Positions 17,040-25,198 of a stretch of 64,000 nucleotides of DNA are shown one piece after another (positions within the stretch are counted from its first letter, which is position 1; each line of letters begins with the position of its first letter). Below the pieces are notes generated by a model. It did no database searches and had not been told where the DNA came from. It saw nothing but the letters and a program-made list of their open reading frames with translations. The DNA is taken from positions 2,675,501-2,739,500 of the forward strand of contig NZ_CP015125.1 in NCBI RefSeq assembly GCF_001653755.1. The letters are read 5' to 3'. The position numbers and the translations under genes are program-made. Source of the stretch: Dokdonia donghaensis DSW-1 (GTDB lineage: Bacteria; Bacteroidota; Bacteroidia; Flavobacteriales; Flavobacteriaceae).

Positions 17040-18155
17040 ATGAGATATGTACTTATATTATGTTTATTTATGGCAAGCTGCTCTACACCCATAGAGAAAG
17101 CCCTTAACTCATCTAGCCCGCTTATCACAAGGGTTACAGATAGTATAGACAAATACGAAGTCCAGATTCTTTTTACTCAGATTGACTCCACAGATAGTGG
17201 TGAAGTGCAGTTTACAGATTACAGTTACGGACTCAATGAACAGAATTACTTTTACCCAGCAAGCACTGTAAAACTTCCAGTTGCCGTACTCGCCGCAGAA
17301 TATGCAGATGCTAGAGAAGATATAACCCTAGATACACCTTACATCATAGACGGTGATGAGGAGTTGCACAGCATAAGTGATGACCTACGACAGATTTTTG
17401 CCGTAAGCGATAATAAAGCTTATAACCGTCTTTATGAATTACTAGGTAGAGATTATATAAACTCCCGCTTACGCGAAAAAGGCTACACACAAACTACCAT
17501 ACAACATAGACTAGCTACACCTGAAGCAGCAGTTAATGCTAGAAAAACAATTCAATTTTTCCCAAGCTATACAGCCGAAAGTGTTATTATCACAAATAAA
17601 GAAGACAAAGACCTCATTCCTAACAATGTGGTAGGTAATAAAAAAGGACTGGGCTATATTGAAAATGGAAATCTTATAAATGGGCCTATGGATTTTGGTT
17701 TAAAAAATCACTTCCCATTACAAGAGCAACATCATTTTATAAAAAGTCTGGTATTCCCAAATTCTTTTGAAACCTCAAAAAGATTAGAACTATCTGAAAC
17801 ATCTAGACAAAGAGTACTTAAGGCTATGAAAATGCTCCCACGTGATGCAAAGTATAATCAAGAAGAATACTACGACAGCTATGTAAAATTCTTTATGTAC
17901 GGAGACGAAACAACACCCATTCCAGATAATATACATATCTATAACAAAGTAGGGTTTGCATACGGTACGCTTACAGAAACAGCCTATATTGAGGATACTC
18001 AATATGACATACGCTTTATACTCTCTGCCACCATACTTGTTAATGACAATCAAATTTTTAATGACGACACTTATGAATATGAGCAAATAGGTATTCCCTT
18101 TCTCGCTCAATTAGGACGTGAATTTTACGAGCAAGAAAAAGAGCGAAAGGAATAA
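17040..18155 (+). CDS. Class A beta-lactamase-fold serine hydrolase lipoprotein
   Basis: A 371-residue exported serine hydrolase of the beta-lactamase/PBP fold. All three fold motifs are present: S-x-x-K in YPASTVKLPVAV (S75, K78), SDN (123-125) in FAVSDNKAYNRL, and KxG as KVG in IYNKVGFAYG. The N-terminus is a lipoprotein signal (MRYVLILCLFMASC, cysteine 14). The upstream in-frame ATG at 17016 is disfavoured because it abuts the lysA terminator and would put extra residues before a good signal. Whether it acts on beta-lactams or on peptidoglycan cannot be told. A possible decayed palindrome copy lies at 17466-17479. Confidence 0.82.
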   Translation: MRYVLILCLFMASCSTPIEKALNSSSPLITRVTDSIDKYEVQILFTQIDSTDSGEVQFTDYSYGLNEQNYFYPASTVKLPVAVLAAEYADAREDITLDTPYIIDGDEELHSISDDLRQIFAVSDNKAYNRLYELLGRDYINSRLREKGYTQTTIQHRLATPEAAVNARKTIQFFPSYTAESVIITNKEDKDLIPNNVVGNKKGLGYIENGNLINGPMDFGLKNHFPLQEQHHFIKSLVFPNSFETSKRLELSETSRQRVLKAMKMLPRDAKYNQEEYYDSYVKFFMYGDETTPIPDNIHIYNKVGFAYGTLTETAYIEDTQYDIRFILSATILVNDNQIFNDDTYEYEQIGIPFLAQLGREFYEQEKERKE

Positions 18156-18229
18156 CTAGCTTACGGCTAAATTTTGTTTCTTCGCGCTATTACCTTATGT
18201 AATCTTTTTATCAATAAAAACTAATTGCT

Positions 18230-18793
18230 GTGAGCTTAAGAGAACTTAATAAACGCACTATCATTTGTGAACTTTGTAGCAATGAGTATGACCTCTCCCC
18301 TTTTATAGTAGTTCCTAAAGAAGATGATATACTCGCGTGCAAGACTTGTATTACTCAGATAGAAAACCCTGAGGAGGTAGATGTAAATCACTGGCGCTGT
18401 CTTAATGATAGTATGTGGAGTACTGTACCAGCTGTACAAGTTGTGGCGTGGCGTATGCTTACTAGACTTCGTAAAGAAGGCTGGCCACAAGATCTACTTG
18501 ATATGATGTATCTAGAAGAAGAAACGTTAGAGTGGGCAAAAGCAACAGGTGAGCATATAGAAGAAGATGAGAATACAGTAATACACAAAGACGCAAATGG
18601 TACACGCCTAGCAAATGGTGATAGTGTCGTGCTCATAAAAGATCTTGATGTAAAAGGAGCAAACTTTACAGCAAAGCGTGGAGAGTTTATGAGAAACATA
18701 AGTCTAGTACACGATAATGCAGAGCATATAGAAGGTAGAATACAAGGGCAGCAAGTTGTTATTGTAACAAAATATGTAAAGAAGAGCAACTAG
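18230..18793 (+). CDS. PhnA-like zinc-ribbon protein
   Basis: A 187-residue protein with a GTG start. The N-terminal zinc ribbon (about 10-40) has cysteine pairs CELC and CKTC. The C-terminal SH3-like domain (DANGTRLANGDSVVLIKDLD, then KGANFTAKRG and IQGQQVVIVTKYVKKSN) is the hallmark of the PhnA/YjdM family. The middle (about 55-105) is helical and longer than in the enteric proteins. Despite the name, no phosphonate genes are nearby, so that role is unsupported. It ends at a bidirectional terminator. Confidence 0.85.
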   Translation: MSLRELNKRTIICELCSNEYDLSPFIVVPKEDDILACKTCITQIENPEEVDVNHWRCLNDSMWSTVPAVQVVAWRMLTRLRKEGWPQDLLDMMYLEEETLEWAKATGEHIEEDENTVIHKDANGTRLANGDSVVLIKDLDVKGANFTAKRGEFMRNISLVHDNAEHIEGRIQGQQVVIVTKYVKKSN

Positions 18794-18836
18794 TAAATAA
18801 CAAGATTCATACATCTCAAAGGTGTATAAAACCAAT

Positions 18837-18878
18837 AAAAAAAGGCCAACCATCTAATGTGATTGTTGGCCTTTTTTT
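18837..18878. terminator. Bidirectional terminator between phnA-like and nitronate monooxygenase genes
   Basis: An extended stem (AAAAGGCCAAC near 18840-18850 with GTTGGCCTTTT at 18865-18875) is flanked by A and T runs, between convergent genes. Confidence 0.9.
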
Positions 18879-18895
18879 AATCTATAATAGTAGTA

Positions 18896-19843
18896 TTACC
18901 AGTTATCAAAATTGAGTAATGCATTTTTTGCCTCCGTATACTCAGCTATCATATCGCTTACTATAGTTGCAGCAGGTTTTATATCATTTATAAGTCCAGA
19001 TATTTGTCCTATTTCAAGTTCTCCTTGTTCTAGGTCTCCCTCAAACATTCCTTTCTTTGCTCTTGCACGACCTAATAATTGAACTAGTTGCTGTTTAGTA
19101 GGTGCTGTAGTATATAAGGCTGCTACCTCTTCATAAAATTTATTTTTTATAAGTCTTACAGGTGCCAGTTCTTTAAGAGTTAATACCGTATCTCCCTCTT
19201 GCGTATCTATAATGGCTTGTTTAAATAATTGATGCGCGCTAGACTCATCACTTGCTGCAAACCTACTTCCTACCTGCACACCGTCTGCTCCCAGTGTCAT
19301 TGCGGCAAGCATACCTCTACCCGTAGCAATACCACCAGCTGCAATAAGAGGTACATTTATCTTATCTTTTACCATAGGGATGAGAGTAAAAGTTGTTGTT
19401 TCCTCACGACCATTATGACCACCCGCTTCAAAACCTTCGGCCACAACGGCATCTACACCAGCTTCTTGAGCTTTTAGTGCAAACTTCACACTACTTACTA
19501 CGTGTACAACTTTAATACCGTGCTTCTTTAATTCTTTAGTCCAAAGCTTTGGATTACCTGCGCTTGTAAAAACAATAGGCACCTTATAGTCTACTACAGT
19601 CTTCATATGCTCTTCTATGTTAGGGTACAACATAGGTATATTAACCCCAAAAGGTTTATCTGTAGCTTTCTTACACTTCTCAACGTGCTCTACAAGCACA
19701 TCCGGATACATAGAAGCAGCACCTATGATACCAAGACCGCCAGCGTCACTTACAGCACTAGCAAGACGCCATCCAGAGTTCCAAATCATCCCTCCCTGTA
19801 TAAGAGGATATTTTATTTTAAATAACGAAGTAATTCTATTCAT
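18896..19843 (-). CDS. Nitronate monooxygenase / 2-nitropropane dioxygenase-family FMN enzyme
   Basis: A 315-residue TIM-barrel flavoprotein. Family signatures are KYPLIQGGMIWNSGWRLASA at the N-terminus, AEGFEAGGHNG (catalytic-histidine region near 137-147), PLIAAGGIATGRG and LGADGVQVGSRFAAS (FMN phosphate site). It oxidises nitronates or related small carbanions, and some relatives act in lipid or enoyl reduction, so the substrate stays open. It is the last gene of the mnmA-subtilase-NMO set. Its ATG overlaps the subtilase stop by one base (TAATG), so translation is coupled. Confidence 0.9.
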   Translation of the reverse strand: MNRITSLFKIKYPLIQGGMIWNSGWRLASAVSDAGGLGIIGAASMYPDVLVEHVEKCKKATDKPFGVNIPMLYPNIEEHMKTVVDYKVPIVFTSAGNPKLWTKELKKHGIKVVHVVSSVKFALKAQEAGVDAVVAEGFEAGGHNGREETTTFTLIPMVKDKINVPLIAAGGIATGRGMLAAMTLGADGVQVGSRFAASDESSAHQLFKQAIIDTQEGDTVLTLKELAPVRLIKNKFYEEVAALYTTAPTKQQLVQLLGRARAKKGMFEGDLEQGELEIGQISGLINDIKPAATIVSDMIAEYTEAKNALLNFDNW

Positions 19844-21456
19844 TAGGACTTTATAAATTTTTGTGTAATAAGCGTGGTACCATCATTAATCTGTATGAGA
19901 TACACTCCTTTTTTTAGATTTGCTACAGGTAGATAACTTGCCTGAGACTCTACTATTTTTGTCCCTACGAGTTTTCCAAGAATATCATAGATATGTACAT
20001 CTACTTTGCTTATATCTTCAGGAAATACTATCATCGCAAACTCTGAAGCAGGATTAGGCACGATTTGGTACGTGCTCTTATTAGTATAATCTTCTAGAGT
20101 TAATAAATCATCTAGTGCTGCGCCAAAATCTGGTATTCCGTACCCAAGCTGTGACGTAGGGTTTGTATATAGAGAAGCAGACTCCCTCACTATTTGCATA
20201 ACATCTGCATTAGTACGTTGTGGGTTTGCTTGCCAAAAGCTTGTGATAGCTCCCGCCATTATAGGCGAGCTAAAGCTTGTCCCATTGTTTGTAGTTATGT
20301 TATTATTTTGATCTATCACAGCACTACCAGTACCCTTTGCAACCACGTCTGGTTTGATACGACCATCACTAGAAGGACCTATACTACTAAAACTCGCATA
20401 ATCGCCGTTTTCATCTACAGCTCCTACCGTAAAAGATCCAAAAGCATCTGCTGGAGCACTTATCATCCCATTACCACTGTTACCAGCACTAGTTACCACA
20501 AGCATTCCTTTCTCAAAAGCAAGATTTGCACCGCGCGATATAAAGGTAGTCTGGCCATCCATATCTGAATATGTATAGTCATAATCTGGATTGTCAAAAG
20601 TGCGATAACCTAGTGAGGTGTTTATAACATCTACACCCAGACTATCTGCTCGCTCTGCTGCTTCTACCCAGTAAGACTCCTCTACGGGATTTTCACTAGC
20701 TACATCTTCTGTACGGAAACAATAAACAGCAGCATCTGGGGCTGTGCCCACAAACTCATCTTCTACAAAACCTACAATATCGCTCAACACTCGTGTACCG
20801 TGACTGCTATTTGAAAATGCAAACTCATTATCTTCTCGACTTACAAAATCATAACCATCCAGTAACTTTCCTGCATCTCTTAATCGTGCAAAACCTTCAT
20901 TTTCATCTACTCCAGGAAAACCAGAATCCATAATGGCTATAACCATTCCCTCACCTGTATAATCTTGTAAATGCAACTCATCTAACGATAGCATAGTAAC
21001 TTGATTATCTGTCGCCCCATACTCAAAAACTACTCTACTTTGAGATTGTAGAGGATCTTCTTTAGAAAAAAGTAATGGTGTTGCAGCTCTAGTAATATTC
21101 TTATTTGCATACTCAATAGTACTAACAAACGATAGGTTTTCAAGAGCGGCTATCTGGGTTTCTGTACCACGTACGTGTACACAGTTCATCCATTTTGATT
21201 TTGCAAAGACTGTAATACCTGTTTGCGATTTTATCTCAGTGATATAACTTTCATTCACAGGGACATCACGCTCATCTATAATAACACCGTGTAGTTCTTT
21301 ACGATCAAGTGCTTCTTGTGAAAGTATCGTTATGGGATTTTCTAGGCTTTGGGTTACATTTTCCTTATCTACAAAATAAACCCAAGCATCTTGCGCCTCT
21401 TGCGCATTTGTGTAGAAGCATACAAACAGTAGACTTAAAAATAATAGGGATCTCAT
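19843..21456 (-). CDS. Secreted subtilase (S8) with T9SS type A sorting domain
   Basis: A 537-residue subtilisin-like protease. The catalytic residues are D177 (AIMDSGFPG), H219 (SSHGTRVLS) and S394 (NGTSFSSPIMAGA). The C-terminal 75 residues (from YQIVPNPASEFAMIVF to LKKGVYLIQI and TQKFIKS) form a Por/T9SS type A sorting domain, so it is exported across the outer membrane. The start at 21456 (MRSLLFLSLLFVCF) gives a clean signal peptide. The open frame extends upstream to 21537 but would overlap mnmA and bury the signal. It shares a transcript with mnmA (46-nt gap) and overlaps the next gene. Confidence 0.93.
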   Translation of the reverse strand: MRSLLFLSLLFVCFYTNAQEAQDAWVYFVDKENVTQSLENPITILSQEALDRKELHGVIIDERDVPVNESYITEIKSQTGITVFAKSKWMNCVHVRGTETQIAALENLSFVSTIEYANKNITRAATPLLFSKEDPLQSQSRVVFEYGATDNQVTMLSLDELHLQDYTGEGMVIAIMDSGFPGVDENEGFARLRDAGKLLDGYDFVSREDNEFAFSNSSHGTRVLSDIVGFVEDEFVGTAPDAAVYCFRTEDVASENPVEESYWVEAAERADSLGVDVINTSLGYRTFDNPDYDYTYSDMDGQTTFISRGANLAFEKGMLVVTSAGNSGNGMISAPADAFGSFTVGAVDENGDYASFSSIGPSSDGRIKPDVVAKGTGSAVIDQNNNITTNNGTSFSSPIMAGAITSFWQANPQRTNADVMQIVRESASLYTNPTSQLGYGIPDFGAALDDLLTLEDYTNKSTYQIVPNPASEFAMIVFPEDISKVDVHIYDILGKLVGTKIVESQASYLPVANLKKGVYLIQINDGTTLITQKFIKS

Positions 21457-21502
21457 AGCGACATAGTTTATGAGCCAAGGCTCGTAGGATTTCGTACGTA
21501 AG

Positions 21503-22696
21503 TTACGAAATAACCCCAGAACCAAGACACTCCTCACCGTGATGCCAGGCTACAAATTGCCCCTCGGCTATCGCTGTTTGTGGATTGTCAAATATGACAT
21601 ACATACCCCCATCTACTCTATATAAAGTGGCTTTCTCAAGAGGTTGACGGTAGCGTATACGTGCCTCTACCTGCATTGTCTCATCTACCGCAACTGTTAG
21701 ATCTTCTCGTATCCAGTGTATTTCTTCTTCTTTTACAAAAAGTCCTTTACGATATAAACCTCTATGGTTTTTACCTTGACCAGTGTATATCACATTATCC
21801 TTTACATCTGTATCTATGACAAAGAGTGGCTCTACCGTTCCGCCTACGCCTAGTCCTTTGCGCTGGCCTATGGTAAAATAATGAGCCCCTTGGTGCTTCC
21901 CTACTACTTTTCCTTCGGCTACGGTATATGATGGTTTTTTTACAAGGTTTTCTAATTCCGCTTTCGCGAAAGCGTTACTAGCCTTATCCCCACCCGCAAC
22001 TTCAGGTATAACGGTCTCTGGCACCTCAACGATAACACCTTCCTTAGGTTTAAGCTGCTGCTGAAGAAAATCTGGCAAACGCACTTTACCTATAAAACAG
22101 AGTCCTTGAGAATCTTTCTTACCTGCAGTAACGAGTTCTTGTTGTAGTGCAATGTCACGTACCTCTGGCTTTTGTAAATGGCCTATAGGAAACAACGTTT
22201 TTGCCAGTTGCTCCTGAGATAGTTGACATAAAAAGTAAGATTGATCTTTATTATTATCTGCCCCAGCGATAAGTTGGTACACTGTCTTACCGTCTACCTC
22301 TATAGATGATTTCTGACAGTAATGTCCCGTTGCGACGTAGTCTGCACCTAGTGAAAGTGCAATTTTCATAAACACGTCAAATTTAATCTCGCGATTACAT
22401 AGCACATCTGGATTAGGCGTGCGCCCCATCTCGTACTCTCTAAACATATAATCTACAATGCGCTCTTGATATTGCTCACTAAGATCTACCGTTTGAAAAG
22501 GGATTCCTAACTTTTCGGCAACGAGCATTGCATCGTTACTATCATCTAGCCACGGGCACTCATCAGAGATTGTTACGGAGTCATCGTGCCAGTTTTTCAT
22601 AAAAAGGCCTATCACATTGTATCCCTGCTCCTTAAGCAAGTATGCTGTAACACTACTATCTACTCCTCCACTTAGACCTACTACTACCGTTTTCAT
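21503..22696 (-). CDS. mnmA: tRNA-specific 2-thiouridylase MnmA
   Basis: MnmA thiolates uridine 34 of tRNA(Lys/Glu/Gln), taking sulfur from a relay and activating the base with ATP. The 397-residue protein shows the PP-loop GLSGGVDSS (7-15), the catalytic cysteines C100 in NPDVLCN and C200 in SQGLCFIG, and HYFTIGQRKGLGVGG. Residues about 224-250 form a linker (VPETVIPEVAGGDKAS, then NAFAKAELENLVKK) that looks longer than in the E. coli enzyme. It contains palindrome copy 7 (AFAKA, 242-246). It starts an operon with the subtilase and NMO genes. Its 5' region carries three inverted repeats. Confidence 0.96.
   Translation of the reverse strand: MKTVVVGLSGGVDSSVTAYLLKEQGYNVIGLFMKNWHDDSVTISDECPWLDDSNDAMLVAEKLGIPFQTVDLSEQYQERIVDYMFREYEMGRTPNPDVLCNREIKFDVFMKIALSLGADYVATGHYCQKSSIEVDGKTVYQLIAGADNNKDQSYFLCQLSQEQLAKTLFPIGHLQKPEVRDIALQQELVTAGKKDSQGLCFIGKVRLPDFLQQQLKPKEGVIVEVPETVIPEVAGGDKASNAFAKAELENLVKKPSYTVAEGKVVGKHQGAHYFTIGQRKGLGVGGTVEPLFVIDTDVKDNVIYTGQGKNHRGLYRKGLFVKEEEIHWIREDLTVAVDETMQVEARIRYRQPLEKATLYRVDGGMYVIFDNPQTAIAEGQFVAWHHGEECLGSGVIS
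21959..21974. repeat. Iterated palindrome copy 7 (inside mnmA)
   Basis: A perfect 16-bp palindrome, read on the minus strand as AFAKA in a variable linker of MnmA. Confidence 0.95.
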
Positions 22697-22710
22697 AACT
22701 TTTACTTAGA

Positions 22711-22763
22711 TATTGTACACAATAGTCTCTTTTGAGACTCGTATAAAGTGTCTAGAAACACTT
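22711..22763 (-). promoter_or_regulatory. Structured mnmA leader with three adjacent inverted repeats
   Basis: Three short inverted repeats lie side by side upstream of mnmA: TATTGT-AC-ACAATA (22711-22724), AGTCTC-TTTT-GAGACT (22724-22739) and AAGTGT-N6-ACACTT (22746-22763). A -7-like TAATTTTG on the minus strand (22779-22786) would start a transcript whose roughly 75-nt leader contains all three. The remaining gap up to 22898 holds nothing I recognise. Confidence 0.45.
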
Positions 22764-22898
22764 AAAAAAATTGTGGCGCAAAATTACAAAATAACAAGCC
22801 ATTATAAGAATGGCAAAATGTTACTTTTATACCCACTATATAACTACATATTTACACTAGTCTATTGTAGTAGCAACTGGTAAGATATCCTTACAGTA

Positions 22899-23591
22899 CT
22901 ATTGTACGCCTATTTTATTGCGAGGATACTTAATCTCCTTGTCTACCTGACCATTTTTATAATACTTCCAGAGGCCGTGTTTTCTATTATTCTTATAATT
23001 ACCTGCTACTTCTTTCTCTCCATAACCGTTATAGAAGATCGCTGGTCCTTCTAGCTTATCTTGTTTATAGGTTACACTTTTAAGCACCTTTCCCTCTTCG
23101 GTATATGTGATAGCCTTTCCTTCTTTGTTTCCATCTACATATTGCTCGACAAGTGCCGGAAGTCCGCTTATAAAAAAGACATTGCGCTGTCCATCAAGAA
23201 GCCCATTTTTATACTGCTCTTTTATCATAATTGTGGAGCCGTCTTGGTGATATGACAGCCACTCACCTTGTCTTTTACGATTCTTCATCTTACCTGAACT
23301 TACTTTCTTTCCCTCTGTTGTATAAAAAGTAACATCTACAAAGGGGGAATCTGTCGTATATTCTTTTATAGCAGTGGGATGGCCACCACTAGAATCAAAA
23401 AATTTAAATACTCCTACCTCTTTACCGTGGTTAAAAGATCCATTATATCTTAATTGTTTTGAACTCTTATAGTTTTTTTGCCATACGCCGTGACGCTTTC
23501 CAGCAGCGTCATATTGATTAATCTCCTGAGCGACTGTAACACACTTAAAATGAAATACTATTAGGAATAAGCAAACTGTTAATTTTGACAT
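22899..23591 (-). CDS. Exported MORN-like repeat protein (YwqK-type)
   Basis: A 230-residue protein with a signal peptide (MSKLTVCLFLIVFHFKCVTVAQ). It is built of repeated beta-hairpins of the MORN-2/YwqK type: G.W..Y...G....G.Y..G...G.W..Y...G. Clear examples are GVWQKNYKSSKQLRYNGSF, GEWLSYHQDGSTIMIKEQYK, and HGLWKYYKNGQVDKEIKYP near the end. Such repeats bind other proteins or membranes. The antitoxin name attached to the family in databases has no support here because there is no toxin partner. It is monocistronic and divergent from the fasciclin gene. Confidence 0.78.
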   Translation of the reverse strand: MSKLTVCLFLIVFHFKCVTVAQEINQYDAAGKRHGVWQKNYKSSKQLRYNGSFNHGKEVGVFKFFDSSGGHPTAIKEYTTDSPFVDVTFYTTEGKKVSSGKMKNRKRQGEWLSYHQDGSTIMIKEQYKNGLLDGQRNVFFISGLPALVEQYVDGNKEGKAITYTEEGKVLKSVTYKQDKLEGPAIFYNGYGEKEVAGNYKNNRKHGLWKYYKNGQVDKEIKYPRNKIGVQ

Positions 23592-23660
23592 TTTAACTAT
23601 TTATTGGGATTATTTTTTGTTTATCTATTTTAGATTTACATTAAACAAAAACTACAAACT

Positions 23661-25061
23661 ATGAAAAATTTATTTAATCTTACAAAATTAGTATTTCTTG
23701 CTTTAACGCTATTTGTGTCAGTATCGTGTAATGATGATGATGATAATGGAAATATTATCGAAGGAGAAAGCAACACTATTGCAGACTTTGTTGCAGCAAA
23801 TGAGGACTACAGTTCTTTACTAGCTGCACTTCAACAAACAGATCTAGATGCAACACTTGCTGGTAATGGAACATTTACAGTATTTGCTCCTAACAATGCT
23901 GCATTTGAAACCTTCTTAGACGGAGCAGCCTTAGAAGATGTAGATACAGACGTACTAAGACAAGTATTACTTAATCACGTTCTTAACACGACACTTACAT
24001 CTACAGACCTAACAACGGGTTATGTAACAAATCTCGCAACAGAGCCTTCTTCTAATGCTAATATTAGTCTATATGTAGACACAACAAATGGAGTGGTTCT
24101 TAATGGTCAATCATCTGTGACTACACCAGATATTGAAACTGATAATGGTGTTATACACGCTGTAGATACGGTAATAGCGTTACCTACCATAGCAACATTT
24201 GCCACAACAAATCCTGCATTAATCTCACTAGTTGCGGCACTAACAGATGAGGGGAACACAACATTTACAACATTGCTAAGCGACACAGAACAAGACTTTA
24301 CAGTTTTTGCTCCTACTAATGATGCGTTTGCCACATTTCTTGATGGTGCAGCACTAGAAGATGTAGATAATGATGTACTAGCACAGGTATTATCTAACCA
24401 CGTGGTACCAGGCGCAGTTGCCATCTCTGGGACACTTACTAATAGTTATGTAAATACTGCAGCAACCTTTAATGGTGAGGCAGATGCACCTTTAAGCTTA
24501 TATATTAATACAGATAACGGTGTTACTCTTAACGGTGGGTCTAATGTAATCATTGCAGATATTGTTGCAGTAAATGGTGTTGTACACGTAGTAGATACTG
24601 TAATAGGGTTACCAGATGTAACAACCTTTGCCACAGCAGATCCTAACTTTTCTACACTAGTTGCAGCCCTTACAGCAGATGCATCATTTGGATACGTAGG
24701 AGCTTTACAAACTCCAAATGGAACAGATCCTGCGCCGTTTACTGTGCTTGCTCCCGTAAACACGGCTTTTGAAAATTTACTTACTGATCTTGGTGTAGAT
24801 TCTCTAGATGATATTGATACTGCTACACTCGCTGCTACATTAGAACTACACGTTATTGCAGGAGCAAATGTAAGAGCAGAAGATCTTGCTGGTCTTGATG
24901 GAATGATGGTAGAAACACTAGGCGGTACAAATATTACTATACAGGCAGATCCTGCAGCGGCAATTGATCCAGATAATGGCGAAAACCCAATAGTTGCTAC
25001 AAATGTACAGGCCACAAATGGCGTTATACACGCTGTAAGTAGAGTATTAAGAGATTTATAA
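23661..25061 (+). CDS. Lipoprotein with three fasciclin (FAS1) domains
   Basis: A 466-residue surface lipoprotein with signal and lipobox VSVSC (about residue 23), then NDDDDNGN. Three FAS1 adhesion domains follow (about 40-175, 176-317, 318-466). Each has the H1/H2 boxes: FTVFAPNNAAFETFLDG, FTVFAPTNDAFATFLDG and FTVLAPVNTAFENLL, then NGVIHAVDTVI, NGVVHVVDTVI and NGVIHAVSRVL. Domains 1 and 2 share FLDGAALEDVD exactly and are more alike than either is to domain 3, pointing to a recent internal duplication. The role is probably cell-surface adhesion or matrix binding. Confidence 0.93.
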   Translation: MKNLFNLTKLVFLALTLFVSVSCNDDDDNGNIIEGESNTIADFVAANEDYSSLLAALQQTDLDATLAGNGTFTVFAPNNAAFETFLDGAALEDVDTDVLRQVLLNHVLNTTLTSTDLTTGYVTNLATEPSSNANISLYVDTTNGVVLNGQSSVTTPDIETDNGVIHAVDTVIALPTIATFATTNPALISLVAALTDEGNTTFTTLLSDTEQDFTVFAPTNDAFATFLDGAALEDVDNDVLAQVLSNHVVPGAVAISGTLTNSYVNTAATFNGEADAPLSLYINTDNGVTLNGGSNVIIADIVAVNGVVHVVDTVIGLPDVTTFATADPNFSTLVAALTADASFGYVGALQTPNGTDPAPFTVLAPVNTAFENLLTDLGVDSLDDIDTATLAATLELHVIAGANVRAEDLAGLDGMMVETLGGTNITIQADPAAAIDPDNGENPIVATNVQATNGVIHAVSRVLRDL

Positions 25062-25135
25062 TATCCCTCAAAACTTTGTTTAGATAAGCTCCATTGTACT
25101 TCTCATACGGTGGGGCTTTCTTTATTTTATAGACT

Positions 25136-25174
25136 AAAAAAGGCTCTCTTTCAATGTTGAAAGAGAGCCTTTTT
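25136..25174. terminator. Bidirectional terminator between fasciclin and DPP III genes
   Basis: A perfect 13-bp stem (25142-25154 with 25157-25169) with a 2-nt loop is flanked by A and T tracts, between convergent genes. Confidence 0.93.
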
Positions 25175-25175
25175 A

Positions 25176-25192
25176 CTTTTCGCGAAAGCGTT
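25176..25192. repeat. Imperfect palindrome copy in an intergenic region
   Basis: The right half (TCGCGAAAGCG) is perfect. The left half has one changed base in the core (CTTTTCG instead of GCTTTCG). It directly follows a terminator. Confidence 0.7.
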
Positions 25193-25198
25193 ATAACA

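Noticed and set aside
20194..20568. 124-codon plus-strand frame inside the subtilase gene
   Set aside because: It lies opposite the catalytic domain of a well-supported protease, with no start context or family resemblance.
24446..25015. 189-codon open frame on the minus strand inside the fasciclin gene
   Set aside because: It is antisense to a clear FAS1 protein with strong domain motifs. Its composition (serine, valine and alanine runs) is that of a shadow frame.
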